Shown: positions 33,208-45,551, counted from the stretch's first letter. The stretch is DNA of 64,000 nt from Girardinichthys multiradiatus (GCF_021462225.1 NC_061815.1:48919873-48983872); one strand, 5' to 3'. Made by a program: numbers and translations. Notes: a model not told the origin generated them from the letters alone.

Positions 33208-34477
33208 CAGGGGTTGGACAATGAAACTGAAACACCTGTCATTTTAGTGTGGGAGGTTTCATGGCTAAATTGGACCAGCCTGGTAGCCAGTCTTCATTGA
33301 TTGCTCATTGCACGAGTAAGAGCAGAGTGTGAAGGTTCAATTAGCAGGGTAAGAGCACAGTTTTGCTCAAAATATTGAAATGCACACAACATTATGGGTG
33401 ACATACCAGAGTTCAAAAGAAGACAAATTGTTGGTGCACGTCTTGCTGGCGCATCTGTGACCAAGACAGCAAGTCTTTGTGATGTATCAAGAGCCACGGT
33501 ATCCAGGGTAATGTCAGCATACCACCAAGAAGGACGAACCACATCCAACAGGATTAACTGTGGACGCAAGAGGAAGCTGTCTGAAAGGGATGTTCGGGTG
33601 CTAACCCGGATTGTATCCAAAAAACATAAAACCACGGCTGCCCAAATCACGGCAGAATTAAATGTGCACGTCAACTCTCCTGTTTCCACCAGAACTGTCC
33701 GTCGGGAGCTCCACAGGGTCAATATACACAGCCGGGCTGCTATAGCCAAACCTTTGGTCACTCATGCCAATGCCAAACGTCGGTTTCAATGGTGCAAGGA
33801 GCGCAAATCTTGGGCTGTGGACAATGTGAAACATGTACTGTTCTCTGATGAGTCCACCTTTACTGTTTTCCCCACATCCGAGAGAGTTACAGTGTGGAGA
33901 AGCCCCAAAGAAGCGTACCACCCACACAATTGCATGCCCAGAGTGAAACATGGGGGTGGATCAGTGATGGTTTGGGCTGCCATATCATGGCATTCCCTTG
34001 GCCCAATACTTGTGCTAGATGGGCACGTCACTGCCAAGGACTACCGAACCATTCTTGAGGACTATGTGCATCCAATGGTTCAAACATTGTATCCTGAAGG
34101 TGGTGCCGTGTATCAGGATGACAATGCACCAATACACACAGCAAGACTGGTGAAAGATTGGTTTGATGAACATGAAAGTGAAGTTGAACATCTCCCCTGG
34201 CCTGCACAGTCACCAGATCTAAATATTATTGAGCCACTTTGGGGTGTTTTGGAGGAGCGAGTCAGGAAACGTTTTCCTCCACCAGTATCACGTAGTGACC
34301 TGGCCACTATCCTGCAAGAAGAATGGCTTAAAATCCCTCTGACCACTGTGCAGGACTTGTATATGTCATTCCCAAGACGAATTGATGCTGTATTGGCCGC
34401 AAAAGGAGGCCCTACACCATACTAATAAATTATTGTGGTCTAAAACCAGGTGTTTCAGATTCATTGTCCAACCCCTT
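33208..34477 (+). mobile_element. Complete Tc1-like transposon with intact gene (DD36E)
   Basis: The 31-bp inverted repeats lie at 33208-33238 and 34447-34477 and agree at 29 of 31 positions; the last base of the right end is T where G is expected. TA target duplications lie at 33206-33207 and 34478-34479. The 1,270-bp unit contains one uninterrupted 343-codon gene with 155 bp of leader and short trailer. DD36E spacing corresponds to the 'Incomer' group of Tc1/mariner elements. A deleted relative lies at 26615-27553. Confidence 0.95.
33394..34425 (+). CDS. Tc1/mariner transposase, DD36E, intact
   Basis: This enzyme would cut and rejoin DNA at the element's inverted repeats and insert it at TA sites in the nucleus. 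The 343-residue protein has the family's usual length. Residues 5-43 form the first helix-turn-helix (IVGARLAGASVTKTASLCDV...), residues 56-61 are a basic CGRKRK linker that may act as AT-hook or nuclear signal, and residues 78-120 form the second HTH. The catalytic core has LFSDEST (Asp152), the Gly-rich box KHGGGSVMVWAAIS (185-198), YQDDNAPIHTA (Asp243) and LNIIEPLW (Glu280), with 36 residues between the last two acids. The ATG at 33394 is followed by MGDIPEFKRR, matching the start context of relatives. No stop or frameshift interrupts it. Whether it is expressed is not visible. Confidence 0.95.
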   Translation: MGDIPEFKRRQIVGARLAGASVTKTASLCDVSRATVSRVMSAYHQEGRTTSNRINCGRKRKLSERDVRVLTRIVSKKHKTTAAQITAELNVHVNSPVSTRTVRRELHRVNIHSRAAIAKPLVTHANAKRRFQWCKERKSWAVDNVKHVLFSDESTFTVFPTSERVTVWRSPKEAYHPHNCMPRVKHGGGSVMVWAAISWHSLGPILVLDGHVTAKDYRTILEDYVHPMVQTLYPEGGAVYQDDNAPIHTARLVKDWFDEHESEVEHLPWPAQSPDLNIIEPLWGVLEERVRKRFPPPVSRSDLATILQEEWLKIPLTTVQDLYMSFPRRIDAVLAAKGGPTPY

Positions 34478-34479
34478 TA

Positions 34480-37157
34480 TATACTACATTACTTTTAATG
34501 AACATGGATAAGGTTTTAAATAAGGTTGGTAGTGACCTCAAAATATTTTGAGTTTTTTTCTGCCACCTTAACTCGGAAAGACTGTTTATTCTGACTTGTG
34601 CATTAAATTAGATCCATTTCACACCTTCTTTAAGCATTTGAAGAACACACTCAGATGACTCACATTGTGGCTTTGAATGGCTTTGAAAGCCACATCAAAA
34701 GAGTGGATCCAAATTCGTGAAACAAAACAAATGAGATGCCTGATTTTAAGATGGCTTTGATGTGAGATTTCTTGATGTTCCTTCATGTTTTCTCATTCAC
34801 ACAAAATGTCTGCAAGCAGTAAGACATCCAGGTGATGTATTACGCCATGAACCCTAAACCTGCAATTCTTTTCAAACCTTTGTTCTCCTGTAATAAGCTG
34901 GCATGAAAATAGGAAGAAAATAAAAACTTATAGAAACAAAATAGAATGTTTTAAAAAGAAATTGCTTTAGAATAAAACAATCTGCATTTATTCTGTTGGC
35001 TGTAAAGTTTGATTTAATATCTTAATATTGGATGTCATTACATATCTAATTGCGAATTACCAAATGAAGATTAATTATGCAAGAATTGATGTATCAACTA
35101 ATTGTTACTAATTAATAAATATATACATAAGAAAAAAGTATAAAAGCTTAATCAGGCTTTGGTGGAAAAGAAAATGCTGAGTTGGGGAAGATTGCATAAT
35201 TCAATAATCATAGGCTCATGAAATGATAAGGGAGAAAGCTAGTTTTTATTTCTTATTTTCAGTAAACTAATGAAATTACCTTTATTACACACTTAAGACA
35301 ATAATCTCCCAAAATCAATGTTGAGACCCTTTGACGAATGAGATTTCTGCATGCTTGAGCTCCATTTCCAATTTCAACCACATCTTTGTTTAACCAGCCT
35401 AGTTTTAAAACAAAGCCCATTGTAAATTTAACTTATTTAATAAAGACATATTATGGAACATATAAAAATCCCCTTTTCAGGCTGAAAGCAGATAATTATG
35501 TGTCTTAAATCATTTCTTTAAGAAAAAAAAATACCCTTGTTTGTATCTTTGTTTGAAAATATTTAAAATTTAATGAATGGTGAACAGCTTGTATTATTAA
35601 AAGTAGGGGTGGAGTAAAGGTACTATTTCAGTGCTTCTTATCATGACCAGGTAGGTATCGGTTAGATGTTATCATACATAAAAAATCTGCTTGAAAATTT
35701 TCTCATGATTCTTCTCATAGTCTATCAAAAATGTGTATAAAGAATGATATCTTAACTCTCCTAATTCACAAATTATATTTCACATTTAGAGAAACACTGG
35801 CATTCCCATCAATTTCTCAGTTTAAAATGTAGTAAAAATCGGTCAGGACAATACATTTGTGCACACAAACAAGGAATTTGGCTTCTGTTTCACATTGGTC
35901 TCAATATACAGACATTTGAAATGTATGTATACATATACATAAATTTGGTGGGAAAATAAAATAAAATAATTTTTTTTAAAGTAAAACAATACATATAGGT
36001 TGAATTGGTGCACATATGCACAGTGTTGATTCCCAGCAGAGTTGCTGGGCACTCCGACTGTTAAGGGTTCATCAAAGAGACAGGATGGAGGAAGAAACTG
36101 TCTCTGCGGCAGCTGGTTTTAGGAAATAACGCTTTTTAGCACTGACCTGAAGGTTAGTGCCCAGAATGTGTGGGATCTACAGAGATGTTAGCTGCCCTTT
36201 TCCTCACCCTAGACCTGCACAATTCCTGGATGGAGGGAAGGTCAAACCTCACAGTGATGGACAAACTATGTAACTTACACAAACTAACTAACGCTTCAGC
36301 TAGGTTATACTAAGAATTAATAAAGCTAGTGATAGAAACAAGAATTAAATGTATAATTATTGTCTATTCTTTAAAATCTAATCAGAATCAGATAACCTTT
36401 ATTGTAATTGCACGTCTTATATACACGATGAATCTACAAATTGGGAGGTAAAAAATGAGCTAGAAAGAAAAAAAAAAAACAAATTCTAATGTGCTACAGA
36501 GAAAATTAAATGAACCCTTAAAATATTGTCAAAATAAAAAACAGAAAATTATCAAACATTCATCAGTCCCTGAGGAGTTTAAAGAGAGAGGCCTTACTAC
36601 CTAATATCTGGTTCTTATATTGGATATTAACCAGAGAAGGGAAAGGAAGTTTCATAACCCTTTTTTATCATTCATTTCTCACACCAGAACTGCCACGATA
36701 AGAGGAAACTGGAAGAGAGTAGCCAAACATGAGTCAGATGCAACTGTGTCGATCTGCCATCTTAGTCGCTTAGTTCTGTTTGCCCAGAGGTAACACAAAT
36801 AAGGCAAGTGGCAGTTGTCTTTCCTGCACAGGCTTTTTATGGAGTCAGAGCATAGCTCAGCTCTGTTCAGCTCAGCTCTCATCACCTGGAGCTTCCCAGG
36901 AAGGAGTCTTTGCCAATGAACTAACCAGAGGCTGACTTGGAGAATGTGTAAAGTGTGTTTCACTAGGCAGCCAATAAGAAAAATAGATTCTATTATTTAT
37001 TTCTAGCATATTCTTAAGACAAGATAAAGAACAAGAAGATAGTCTATCTTTATAAATAAAATAATTTCCCAACAGCAGCTTTTTTACACTTTAGGTTTCC
37101 AACATGTAATCAGGTTTGCATTTCTACATTCAACACATTAATTGTGACATAAACGAT
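34480..37157. other. Unassigned A+T-rich DNA
   Basis: A short 'aatcagataacctttattg' stretch at 36389-36410 looks like the 3' tip of a LINE on the minus strand. A minus-strand open frame at 36679-36963 has no domain. Nothing else recognised. Confidence 0.4.
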
Positions 37158-37425
37158 TATCCATCCATCTATCCATTTTCTATACCTGCTTCTTCCATAA
37201 AGGGTCGCTGGGGAGCTGGTGCCTATCTCCAGCGGTCTATGGGCGAATGGTGGGGTAGAGCCTGGTACAGCCTGGGTAGGCTGTACCCCACCAGTCCATC
37301 TAAGGACAACATACAGGACAAACAACCACGCACACACTCATTCATTCCTAAGGGAATTTAGAGAGACCAATTAACCTAACAGTCATGTTTTTGGACTGTG
37401 GGAGGAAGCGGAGTACCCGGCTGGC
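37158..37425 (-). mobile_element. 5'-truncated tRNA-derived SINE
   Basis: The minus-strand SINE body is recognised from its (ATCC)n tail at 37158-37180, 'gggagctggtgcctatctcc' core and 'tttggactgtgggaggaag' motif. The tRNA-like head is absent. A local duplication 'agcctgggtaggctgtacccc' (near 37265) distinguishes it from other copies. Confidence 0.75.
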
Positions 37426-37429
37426 AGTT

Positions 37430-37984
37430 TAGATTATTGACAAGGATTCAGACGACACAACACTACAAAAATGTATTCAGAATACAGCAGGACGGACTAA
37501 CGCTGAAGCCAGACAAATAAAGCATGTTTATGTCTGGTGTTTTACTGGATGGTTTACTGGTATGTTACTTTTTTAGTTTTTACTTGTGATGCGGTTAACT
37601 GAGATAAGTTCACATGACTTAAATTAAGTTGGTCCACCAGTAGAGTTCAGTGCCAATTGTCCCTGCTTAAACTATAGATGTGGGAAATATTTCAGGATGA
37701 AATTACCAGTTGAAAAATCACATTTATGTTTGCTGGTTTGAGCTATTAGACTCTGTAGAAATGTAATAAAGTGCCTCAAGGGTTGTCAAGTGTTAGCAAT
37801 ATTACAAGTAGCTGACCCTGCAGATCTGTTGGGTTGAGTTGCTAAGTCTGCATCCTGAAACTGCTTGCATTGAAAAGAAGTGGGAATGCTTTCACGTTTG
37901 CCAAAACCTTAGAAAAAATGTTGATTTTATTAATCTTTTAAAAGACTTTATGTGAGCACTAGTGTTTTGTCTTGGGGGAGGTAA
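37430..37984. other. Unassigned DNA
   Basis: No gene recognised. Confidence 0.35.
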
Positions 37985-37994
37985 GGCTTATCTT

Positions 37995-38516
37995 TAAACA
38001 GTGCTAGGCTGGTTTAAATCTTATCTGTCTGACAGATTCCAGTTTGTTCATGTAAATGATAAATCATCTTTAAACTCCAGGGTTAATTGTGGAGTACCAC
38101 AGGATTCAGTACTTGGGCCAATTCTCTTTACTATATATATATGCTTCCAATAGGTCAAATTATCAGGCAGCATGGGATAAATTTTCACTGTTACGCTGAT
38201 GACAGCTTTATTTATCCATGAATCCGGATGAGCCCAACCAGTTAGATAGACTACAAGCATGTCTTGAAGACATAAAAACTTGGATGACTTTAAAATTTCT
38301 GCTTCTAAATTCAGAAAAGACAGAAGTTGTCGTCTTTGGACCAGAGTCTTTAAAAAAGAAACTGCTTAGTCAATCAATTAACCTGGATGTCATTAAATTG
38401 ACCTCCGATAATAAAGTTCTTGTGGAACCAGCTCCCAGTTTTAGTCCGTGAGGCAGCACCCTGTCTACTTTTAAGACTAGGCTTAAAACTTTCTTTTTTG
38501 ATAAAGCTTATAGTTA
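37995..38516 (+). pseudogene. L2-type reverse-transcriptase remnant
   Basis: Across two frames the translation gives [26 protein letters not shown] in pieces, then SVLGPILFT (motif B) and INFHCYADDSFIY (motif C, YADD). It continues with MTLKFLLLNSEKTEVVVFGP. At about 38405 a deletion joins DVIKLTSDNK to the C-terminal tail; REAATLSTFKTRLKTFFFDKAYS-like residues follow to a stop near 38516. A TGA at 38219 and the deletion inactivate it. Confidence 0.8.
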
Positions 38517-38663
38517 GAGTGGCTTAGTTTATCCTGAGCTATCTCTGTAGTTATGCTGCTATAGGCTTAGGCTGCTGGATAATAATGACCACTTTCGCCC
38601 TCTTCGCTACATTCTTACACTATTCTCAAATTTTGCATTATTTGCTGTTATTGTTCAGCTTTT

Positions 38664-38773
38664 CCTGTCCAGGGTGTACCCCGCCTCTCGCCCATAGACT
38701 GCTGGAGATAGGCACCAGCTTCCCTGTGACCCACTATGGAATAAGCGGTAGAAAATGACTGACTGACTGACTT
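38664..38773 (+). mobile_element. SINE 3' fragment inside L2
   Basis: The block 'cctgtccagggtgtacc' to a (TGAC)n tail is the last third of the tRNA-derived SINE. It interrupts the 3' untranslated region of the L2 copy, so it is younger than that L2. Confidence 0.75.
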
Positions 38774-39555
38774 TGTTCTGTCTCTTTTCTCTTCCTAGAA
38801 GCTACACCTGGCCTGATACTGTAACACTTTTCTGGAGGGGGCATCGTCCAAGCTTCTGCTGGCAACAACTTAATGCTCACCCTCTACTGATGATCCACAT
38901 GGCCCTGTCTTTTAGTGTTTAACACTTTCTCTCTCCTAGACATGGCTACTGACTGAGCTTCTACTGTGACTATCTCTATGTGCTCTCTTTCAGACTCTAA
39001 CCTTGAAAACTGGCTCAGAGTTTATCAGTTCTTTCTTTCTAGGTGAAACGACTAAAGGAGGTACATCCATTAACATTTACTTTTCCATCCCATAGAAAGT
39101 ACTCCTGGATCAGTGCCTCTGTGTTCTTTTTGTGTCTCTGCTCTGTTCTCTCAAACCCCCAGTCGGTCGTGGCAGATGGCCGCTCACACTGAGCCTGGTT
39201 CTGGTTCTGCTGGAGGTTTCTTCCTGTTAAAAGGGAGTTTTGCCTCTCCACTGTCGCTACATGCATGCTCAGTATGAGGGATTGCTGCAAAGTCAACACC
39301 AGTGACTGTCCACTGTCTCTACATGTTCTTCCAGGAGGAGTGAATGCTGCAAGTCACTGACTGGATGCAATCTGCTGAGTTTCCTTAGACAAAAAAACTT
39401 TTTATCCAATGTGAATAAATAACGGAATCAGACTCAACTGTTCAATGGTTAGGATTAATTGGAATGTATGTACCTGACTTTTGTGAAGTGCCTTGAGATG
39501 ACATGTGTTGTGAATTGGCTCTATATAAATAAATCTGAATTGAATTGAATTGAAT

Positions 39556-40125
39556 TTGTAACATATGTTTTCTTGCAGCAGTTTAATATTGAATAGTACA
39601 GTGAAGTAACTACAGCAAAAAGAATCAACACTGATGACAGATCAGAATCCACAAAATGCAATTTAATCTTTAATCCTTGGGTTAATCTGTTTTTTGATCA
39701 ATTGAACAGAAGCATCAATCTGTCTACTATTTGATGTTACTGTGGAGTAGTGAATAAAACAGCAATCCTGGTTAGCACTGTGCAACATGTCTTATTCATG
39801 ATGGTGGGCAACAATATGTCAAAAATGCTCGCTCAGATGCCAAGGGTTTCTGACTTCCAGAGCAGATAAAAGAGAGTCAATAGGTCAGAACTACAACTAC
39901 CATCATGTAGCTTTTAAATTCAATCATAGAAAATAGATGGGGGAAAAAAAGAAAAAAAACAAAGCTTGGATGTTTTATAATTAAAATTATTGTTGGTGGA
40001 TGCAGGAATAATATGATTAATGTGGTCCAGCCATGCCAGGTGCTGTGTGGTAGTACAGCGGATGCCCAGTGTGAGGAAACTCCTGGATCCGTTATGTGGG
40101 TTTTTTACAGCAGGAAGGACTGGGC
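39556..40125. other. Unassigned DNA
   Basis: No gene recognised. Confidence 0.4.
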
Positions 40126-40380
40126 CATAGGTGACTATGGCTCAGTAGGAAGAGTAGTTGTCTTGCAATCAGAAGGTTGTGGGTTCGATTCCAGCTTCTT
40201 CCTACCATATGTCAATGTGCCCCTGGGCAAGGCACTTAACCTCAAATGGCCTACCAATCTGCGTATTGGTTTATGAATGTACGAGCGTTAGTGAGTGCGA
40301 TTGGGTGAATGTGGCTCTAGTGTAAAGTGCTTTGAGCGGTCTGTATGACTGGAAAAGCGCTATATCAGTTCAGTCCATTT
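40126..40380 (+). mobile_element. Second type of tRNA-derived SINE
   Basis: A box-A-like 'tatggctcagtaggaag' (40137-40153) and consensus box B 'gggttcgattcc' (40181-40192) form the head. The body has 'ctgggcaaggcacttaacc' and the tail 'aaagtgctttgag', 'gaaaagcgctatatcag' and 'cagtccattt'. This tail differs from the (TGAC)n SINE and suggests mobilisation by a different LINE. No target duplication was identified. Confidence 0.7.
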
Positions 40381-41189
40381 ACTGGTGCACTTCATAAAAC
40401 AGATGGCTTCTTGAAAACAGAACATTACATGGAAATATTAAAGCAACATCTGAAGACGTCATCTATAAAGTTAAAGCATGGGTGCCAAGATTTCAGCAAA
40501 CTATTGTGAGGAAACTAACAAAATACTAGGGAAATATAAGTACAGTTTTACAAGTAAGTTTTTTATTTGATTCAAGTTAAAAAGGACAGTTCTGAAATTA
40601 TCCAAAGAGGACCCAGTTGTGTCGTTATCAGTCCACAAATGGTCCATTTTTATATTTGAAAGTCCCGTTTCATAAACAGACTCTAAAAATGCTCTCTCAG
40701 CAACTGGGGAACAAAAATGAGGCTATAACAGCAGACATCTCTGCCTATCAGCCAATGAACATGGCCTGGCCAATGCCCTTTTTCTGCAGCACTGACAGCT
40801 ACAATATGGCCAATTTTAATATTGGAAGCAATTAGCTGTAGAATTTTGAACCAGACAACATTTTTTTAGAAGAAGAAAAGCTAATTATTTCAGATTATGA
40901 AAGAGGAAGAATGAGAAGGGGAATGTACAATATTTGACCTTTCAACATTAAAAACCCAACAGTAATGATACATAATATGAGCCCTTGGCTTTTTTAACAT
41001 AATCAGCTTGTAACATGATTGAGCTCTTGTAACAAAGATTTCAACATAAAAAGTAGTCATTCCCGTTATATGGTATAAGCATGTCATGTCCAGAGAGTGA
41101 TTCACTCCAGACCACATTCCTTAACTCTCCACTCCCTTTTACACACTAAAAAACAATCACAGGAATCATCTTCACTGGAAGTCGAACTT
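40381..41189. other. Unassigned DNA
   Basis: No gene recognised. Confidence 0.4.
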
Positions 41190-43718
41190 AAACATGAACA
41201 TGTTACTGTCAAGTGTCGTCTCTGCAGTCCAGATATTGAACTGTTGGCAGTAAGTTTTCGTCCATATTATTTACCCAGAGAGTTCACCAGTGTTATTTTG
41301 GTAACAGTTTATGTTCCACCTTCCGCTGTTGCCGACACTGCATGTGATGCCATCAGCTCAGTTGTTGCTAAGCTACAGACACAAAACCCCAATGCTTTTG
41401 TGGCAATTTCTGGTGATTTTAACCATGCTTCACTCTCTGCTACATTTCCAACGCTTCAACAGTTTGTCAGCTGCTCTACCAGAGAAAACAAAACATTGGA
41501 TTTGTTTTATGCAAATGTCAAGGACGCATACATCTCTACAGCAAGACCTCCTCTAGGCAAATCAGATCACAATCTTGTTTTTCTCTGCTCGAAATATAAA
41601 CCCCTTGTTCAGATGCAACCTGTAATAAAGAGGACTGTGAGAAAATGGTCACAGGAAGCTGAAGAAGCTCTGCAAGGTTGCTTTGAGGCTACAGACTGGG
41701 ACGCACTGTGCCAGCCACATGGAGAGGACATCAATGCCATGACTGAGTGTGTAACCGACTATACAAACTTCTGTGTGGATAACATCAACCCCACCAGAAC
41801 CGTGAGATGCTTCCCCAATAACAAACCTTGGATCACCAGTGACCTGAAGGACCTGCTTAACAAGAAAAAAAGAGCCTTCAGAGAGGGAGACAGAGAATTA
41901 TTGAGGATTATACAGAAGCAACTTGAAGTCAAGATAAGAGACAGCAAGGAGGTGTACAAGAAGAAGCTGGAGAGCAAGCTCCAGCAAAACAATATCAGAG
42001 ATGTGTGGTCAGGGAGGAAGAAGATCACAGGCTTCAAGCAGAAGGATGATCAGACCGATGTAGGTCTGGACAGAGCCAATGAACTGAACACATTCTTCAA
42101 TAGGTTCAGTTCAGAAACAAGCTCAGCATCCTCCTCTCCTGCTCACAGCCAAAAAGACCTCTCACCCTCCTTTGACCCACAGGACCCACAGCTGTCCAGG
42201 AACACCTCACATTTTTTATCTTCCACCTCAGCCCTAGACCCTTCTGCTTCTACATGTTTGCCTTCAACCATATCAGAAGATGCTGATGCTTCCTTTGCTT
42301 CCCCCTTCCACCTGTGTGTCTCAAGAAGTCAAGTGAAGTTGCAACTAGAGAGACTGAATCGGAATAAGGCTGCAGGTCCAGATCATGTCAGCCCTGGAGT
42401 CCTGAAGGGCTGTGCAGAGCAGCTCTGTGGGATTCTGCAGCACCTCTTCAACCTTAGCCTGGCCCAGAAGAAGGTTCCGGTGTTGTGGAAGACCTCATGT
42501 CTTGTTCCGGTACCAAAGAAAACTCACCCATCAGTCCTCAAAGACTATAGACCTGTTGCCCTGACATCCCACATCATGAAGGTCCTAGAGAGACTCCTGT
42601 TGGCCCACCTGAGTAAGCAAACAGTAAACCATCAGGACCCCCTTTCAGTTTGCTTATCGCTGTGGAGTTAGAGTTGAAGATGCCATCAAACACCTGCTTC
42701 AACAAACCCACTGCCATCTGGACAAAGCCAGTAGCACTGTGAGGTTCATGTTCTTTGATTTCTCCAGTGCATTTAATACAATCCAACTTGATTTGCTTTG
42801 TCAGAAACTCCAGAAGACTCAGGTGGAGGCCTCAACAATCTCCTGGATCAAAGATTGCCTGACAAACAGACCACAGTTTGTGAGACTGAAGGGTTGTGAG
42901 ACTAACCAGGTAGTCAGCAGCACAGGAGCACCACAGGGGACTGTACTCTCACCATTCCTTTTCACTCTGTACACCTCAGACTTCCAGTACAAGACAGACT
43001 CCTGTCATCTGCAGAAATACTCGGATGATTCTGCAGTCGTGGGGTGGATCAGAGATGGACAAGAAGCTGAGTACAGGAAGGTGGTGGACCGCTTTGTGGC
43101 ATGGTGTGGAAACAATCATCTCATTTTGAACGTGACTAAAACAAAGGAGATGATGTAGATTTTAAGAGAAACAGGAATAAGTCAAAAACTATTTCTATCA
43201 TTGGAGAAGAAGTGGAGGTGGTGGAGGAGTATAAATACCTCAGTGTTCACCTGGACAACAGACTAGAGTGGAGATGAAACTGTGAAGCCATCTACAAGAA
43301 GGGACAGAGCAGACTGTACTTCTTGAGGAAGCTTAGGTCCTTTGGTGTTTGCATCAAGATGCTGCATATCTTCTATAGGTCGGTTGTGGAAAGTGTGATC
43401 TCTTGTGCCATCATCTGCTGGGGAAGCAGCATCAGAACCAGGGACTTAAAAAAGCTCAACAAGCTGATAAAGAAGGCTGGTTCTGTTCTGGGGACTCCTC
43501 TGGAACCTCTGGAGATCATTGTGGAATTCGAATTCTTAATAAAATGAAGAGCATCATGGAGAACCCTGAGCATCCTCTTCATCAGACTGTCCTACAACAA
43601 CAGAGTGTCTTCAGTCAGAGGCTTCTTCAGATCTGCTGTAAGACGGAGCGCTACAGGAGATCCTTCCTGCCTACAGCCATCAGCATCTACAACGGCTCTT
43701 TGAAGAAACCTTCATAAT
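41190..43718 (+). pseudogene. Rex1 endonuclease-reverse transcriptase, frameshifted
   Basis: The protein would nick target DNA and copy its RNA at the nick. The first frame (an open stretch runs from 41097 to 42671) has endonuclease motifs SGDFNHASL (GDFN codons 41412-41423) and LGKSDHNLVFL (Ser-Asp-His at 41562-41570), then a basic linker and the start of the polymerase with NKAAGPDHVSPGVLKGC. A one-base gain in a C/T run near 42645 shifts the frame. The next frame has FFDFSSAFNTI (motif A), GAPQGTVLSPFLF (motif B) and KYSDDSAVVG (motif C, 43018-43032). Another base is lost at about 43153, and a TGA follows near 43275. The N-terminal third of the endonuclease is missing. Confidence 0.9.
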
Positions 43719-43785
43719 ATGAGCTACAACAACATTTAATTTCCCTTTGGAATTAATAAAGTATTTTTGAAATGAATTGAATTGA
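41190..43785 (+). mobile_element. Rex1 LINE, 5'-truncated (copy A)
   Basis: About 2.6 kb with partial endonuclease, linker and reverse transcriptase, ending in the untranslated tail 'tttccctttggaattaataa' and a (GAATT)n-like tract. Sequences matching the standard Rex1 PCR sites are recognisable around 42762-42780 and 43305-43328. The 5' boundary is inferred from where recognisable endonuclease sequence starts. A near-identical 3' part lies inverted at 53585-54502. Confidence 0.85.
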
Positions 43786-44292
43786 TGTCAAAATGAGGCT
43801 TTTTGAAGCATAGAATCATTTTGAACCATTGTGTCATAAAGTGGTTCACTACCCTAAGCTTCATTCAATTCCCTTGGGTGACATCTATTGGCAGTAGTGA
43901 TTGTTGCACCAAATGAAGCCCTGTGAATGTGATGCACCTCTTGTGTAAATAATAGCACTTATGTACGTATATATGGGTGTTGTACATATGTGTTTTTAGT
44001 AACTCATTAAAGTTTCTCAGTAATTAACCCATGAAAAATAATAATTTAAAAACAATGTTAACTGTAAGGGATTACAGATTAAAAATAGCCATTGGGCTAA
44101 TTCTGGCTTCATTAACTTTAATTGTCATTTATTTTATGAAATTCCACTGTCCCATTTTAAATAAATAACTAAAAAAATAAATGAAGTGAAAATTTTTGAT
44201 TTGTCATTCATATTTTCTTTGGGAGTGTGCTTGGTTTACTGAGTGTTTTTGGACATTGTGCAGGTTGTAATAAACAGGGTGCTTGTGTTACT

Positions 44293-44911
44293 TCAGGTAT
44301 TTTTATTCAAGAAAAGTAATTTCTGCACATTAGAAGGGCTCAAACGGTTTCTTCTTTTTGAGATAATTTCTCCAGCTTTGGAAAAATACTCTTTTACAGG
44401 GAACAGAGGAGGCTGGTGTGAAAAGGAACTGTTTGGCTAGGTGGTTTAGGTTTGGATACAGTGAAAGGCTGGGAGTCCTTCACTCTGAAGTCCACAAGAG
44501 CTTCATCAAGCTCTTGCTTCCTGGATTCTAAAAAAAATAAATAAAGAAAAGTAACTTAAATTTAACTAACAAAGATTTAATTGTCATTCTTTCTAATTCT
44601 GCATGTATATCTATGTTATGCTGACCTTGATTGGTGGCACGAGGCTGAGTGTTCTCGTGTTTGGCTCTATAAAGCCTCAGCATTGATGACGTATTATTAT
44701 TATTATATGTCAGCAGCTGTGGGCAAAGCAAACACTGCACATGTAAAACCAAGATAACAACCCGTTACCGCACCTCTTGCATAACATGACTATAACACTA
44801 CTGCATAGTATAGGCTTTCTAATAAACACTTTGAATGTACATTACCTTATTAGGTGGCACCAAATCGAAATACTCCCACACTTGGGAACGCTTCCTAGAT
44901 GGTTGCTCCAT
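44293..44911 (-). pseudogene. hAT transposase gene with BED finger, three exons, deleted
   Basis: Exon 1 (44911-44846) encodes MEQPSRKRSQVWEYFDLVPPNK, the start of a BED zinc finger, and ends in a gt donor. Exon 2 (44734-44626), after a cag acceptor, encodes CLLCPQLLTYNNNNTSSMLR and AKHENTQPRATNQ, giving the Cys-x2-Cys pair and a terminal His; the first finger His looks replaced by Leu. Exon 3 from 44527 reads ESRKQELDEALVDFRVKDSQ before a stop near 44400. The exon phases agree. At 44397-44293 another frame reads VKEYFSKAGEIISKKRNRL and LLFLNKNT, the C-terminal dimerisation end of hAT transposases, so the catalytic middle has been deleted. Confidence 0.75.
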
Positions 44912-45551
44912 GACAGAATAATCCACCAAAACTCAGAATATCCAAAAACGAGGGCTGTCCGTAACGTATAATACGTGTAGAACGGGGATGTGAACCAGGG
45001 CTTGAGCCATCTTAAATACACTGAATCGCACCAAATGTTTGAAACTCCACCAGTCAATTTGAAGCAGTCAGCTGACCCTGTCTGAATGAAGCAGTGAAGG
45101 GGTTCACACGTCATTGGGGACATCACACAAAGCAAGCTCTGGCCCACTGCTTCACCATACAGTGCCTTGCGAAAGTACTCGGCCCCCTTGAACTTTTCAA
45201 TCTCTTGCCACATTTCAGGCTTCAAACATAAAGATATAAAATTAAACTTTTTTGTGAAGAATCAACAACTAGTGGGACACAATCGTGAAGTGGAATGAAA
45301 TTTATTGGATGTGCCAAACTTTTTTAACAAATAAAAAAACTGAAAAGTGGGGCCTGCAATATTATTCAGCCCCTTTACTTTCAGTGCAGCAAAATCACTC
45401 CAGAAGTTCAGTGAGGATCTCTGAATGATCCAATGTTGTACCAAATGACTGATGATGATAAATAGAATCCACCTGTGTGTAATCAAGTCTCCGTATAAAT
45501 GCACCTGCTCTGTGATAGTCTCAGGGTTCTGTTCAAAGCGCAGAGAGCATC

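Larger units (their letters stand above)
37985..39555 (+). mobile_element. L2/Maui-type LINE, 3' part
   Basis: A reverse-transcriptase remnant is followed by a long 3' untranslated region ending in the diagnostic 'gtgaagtgccttgagatgac' and 'ggctctatataaataaa' motifs and a (TGAAT)n tail near 39532-39555. A SINE fragment is embedded at 38664-38773. The same 3' region appears inverted at 55836-56690. Confidence 0.85.

Noticed and set aside
41097..41189. N-terminal extension of the Rex1 reading frame
   Set aside because: The first 30 codons do not resemble the Rex1 endonuclease and probably come from flanking DNA read in frame.
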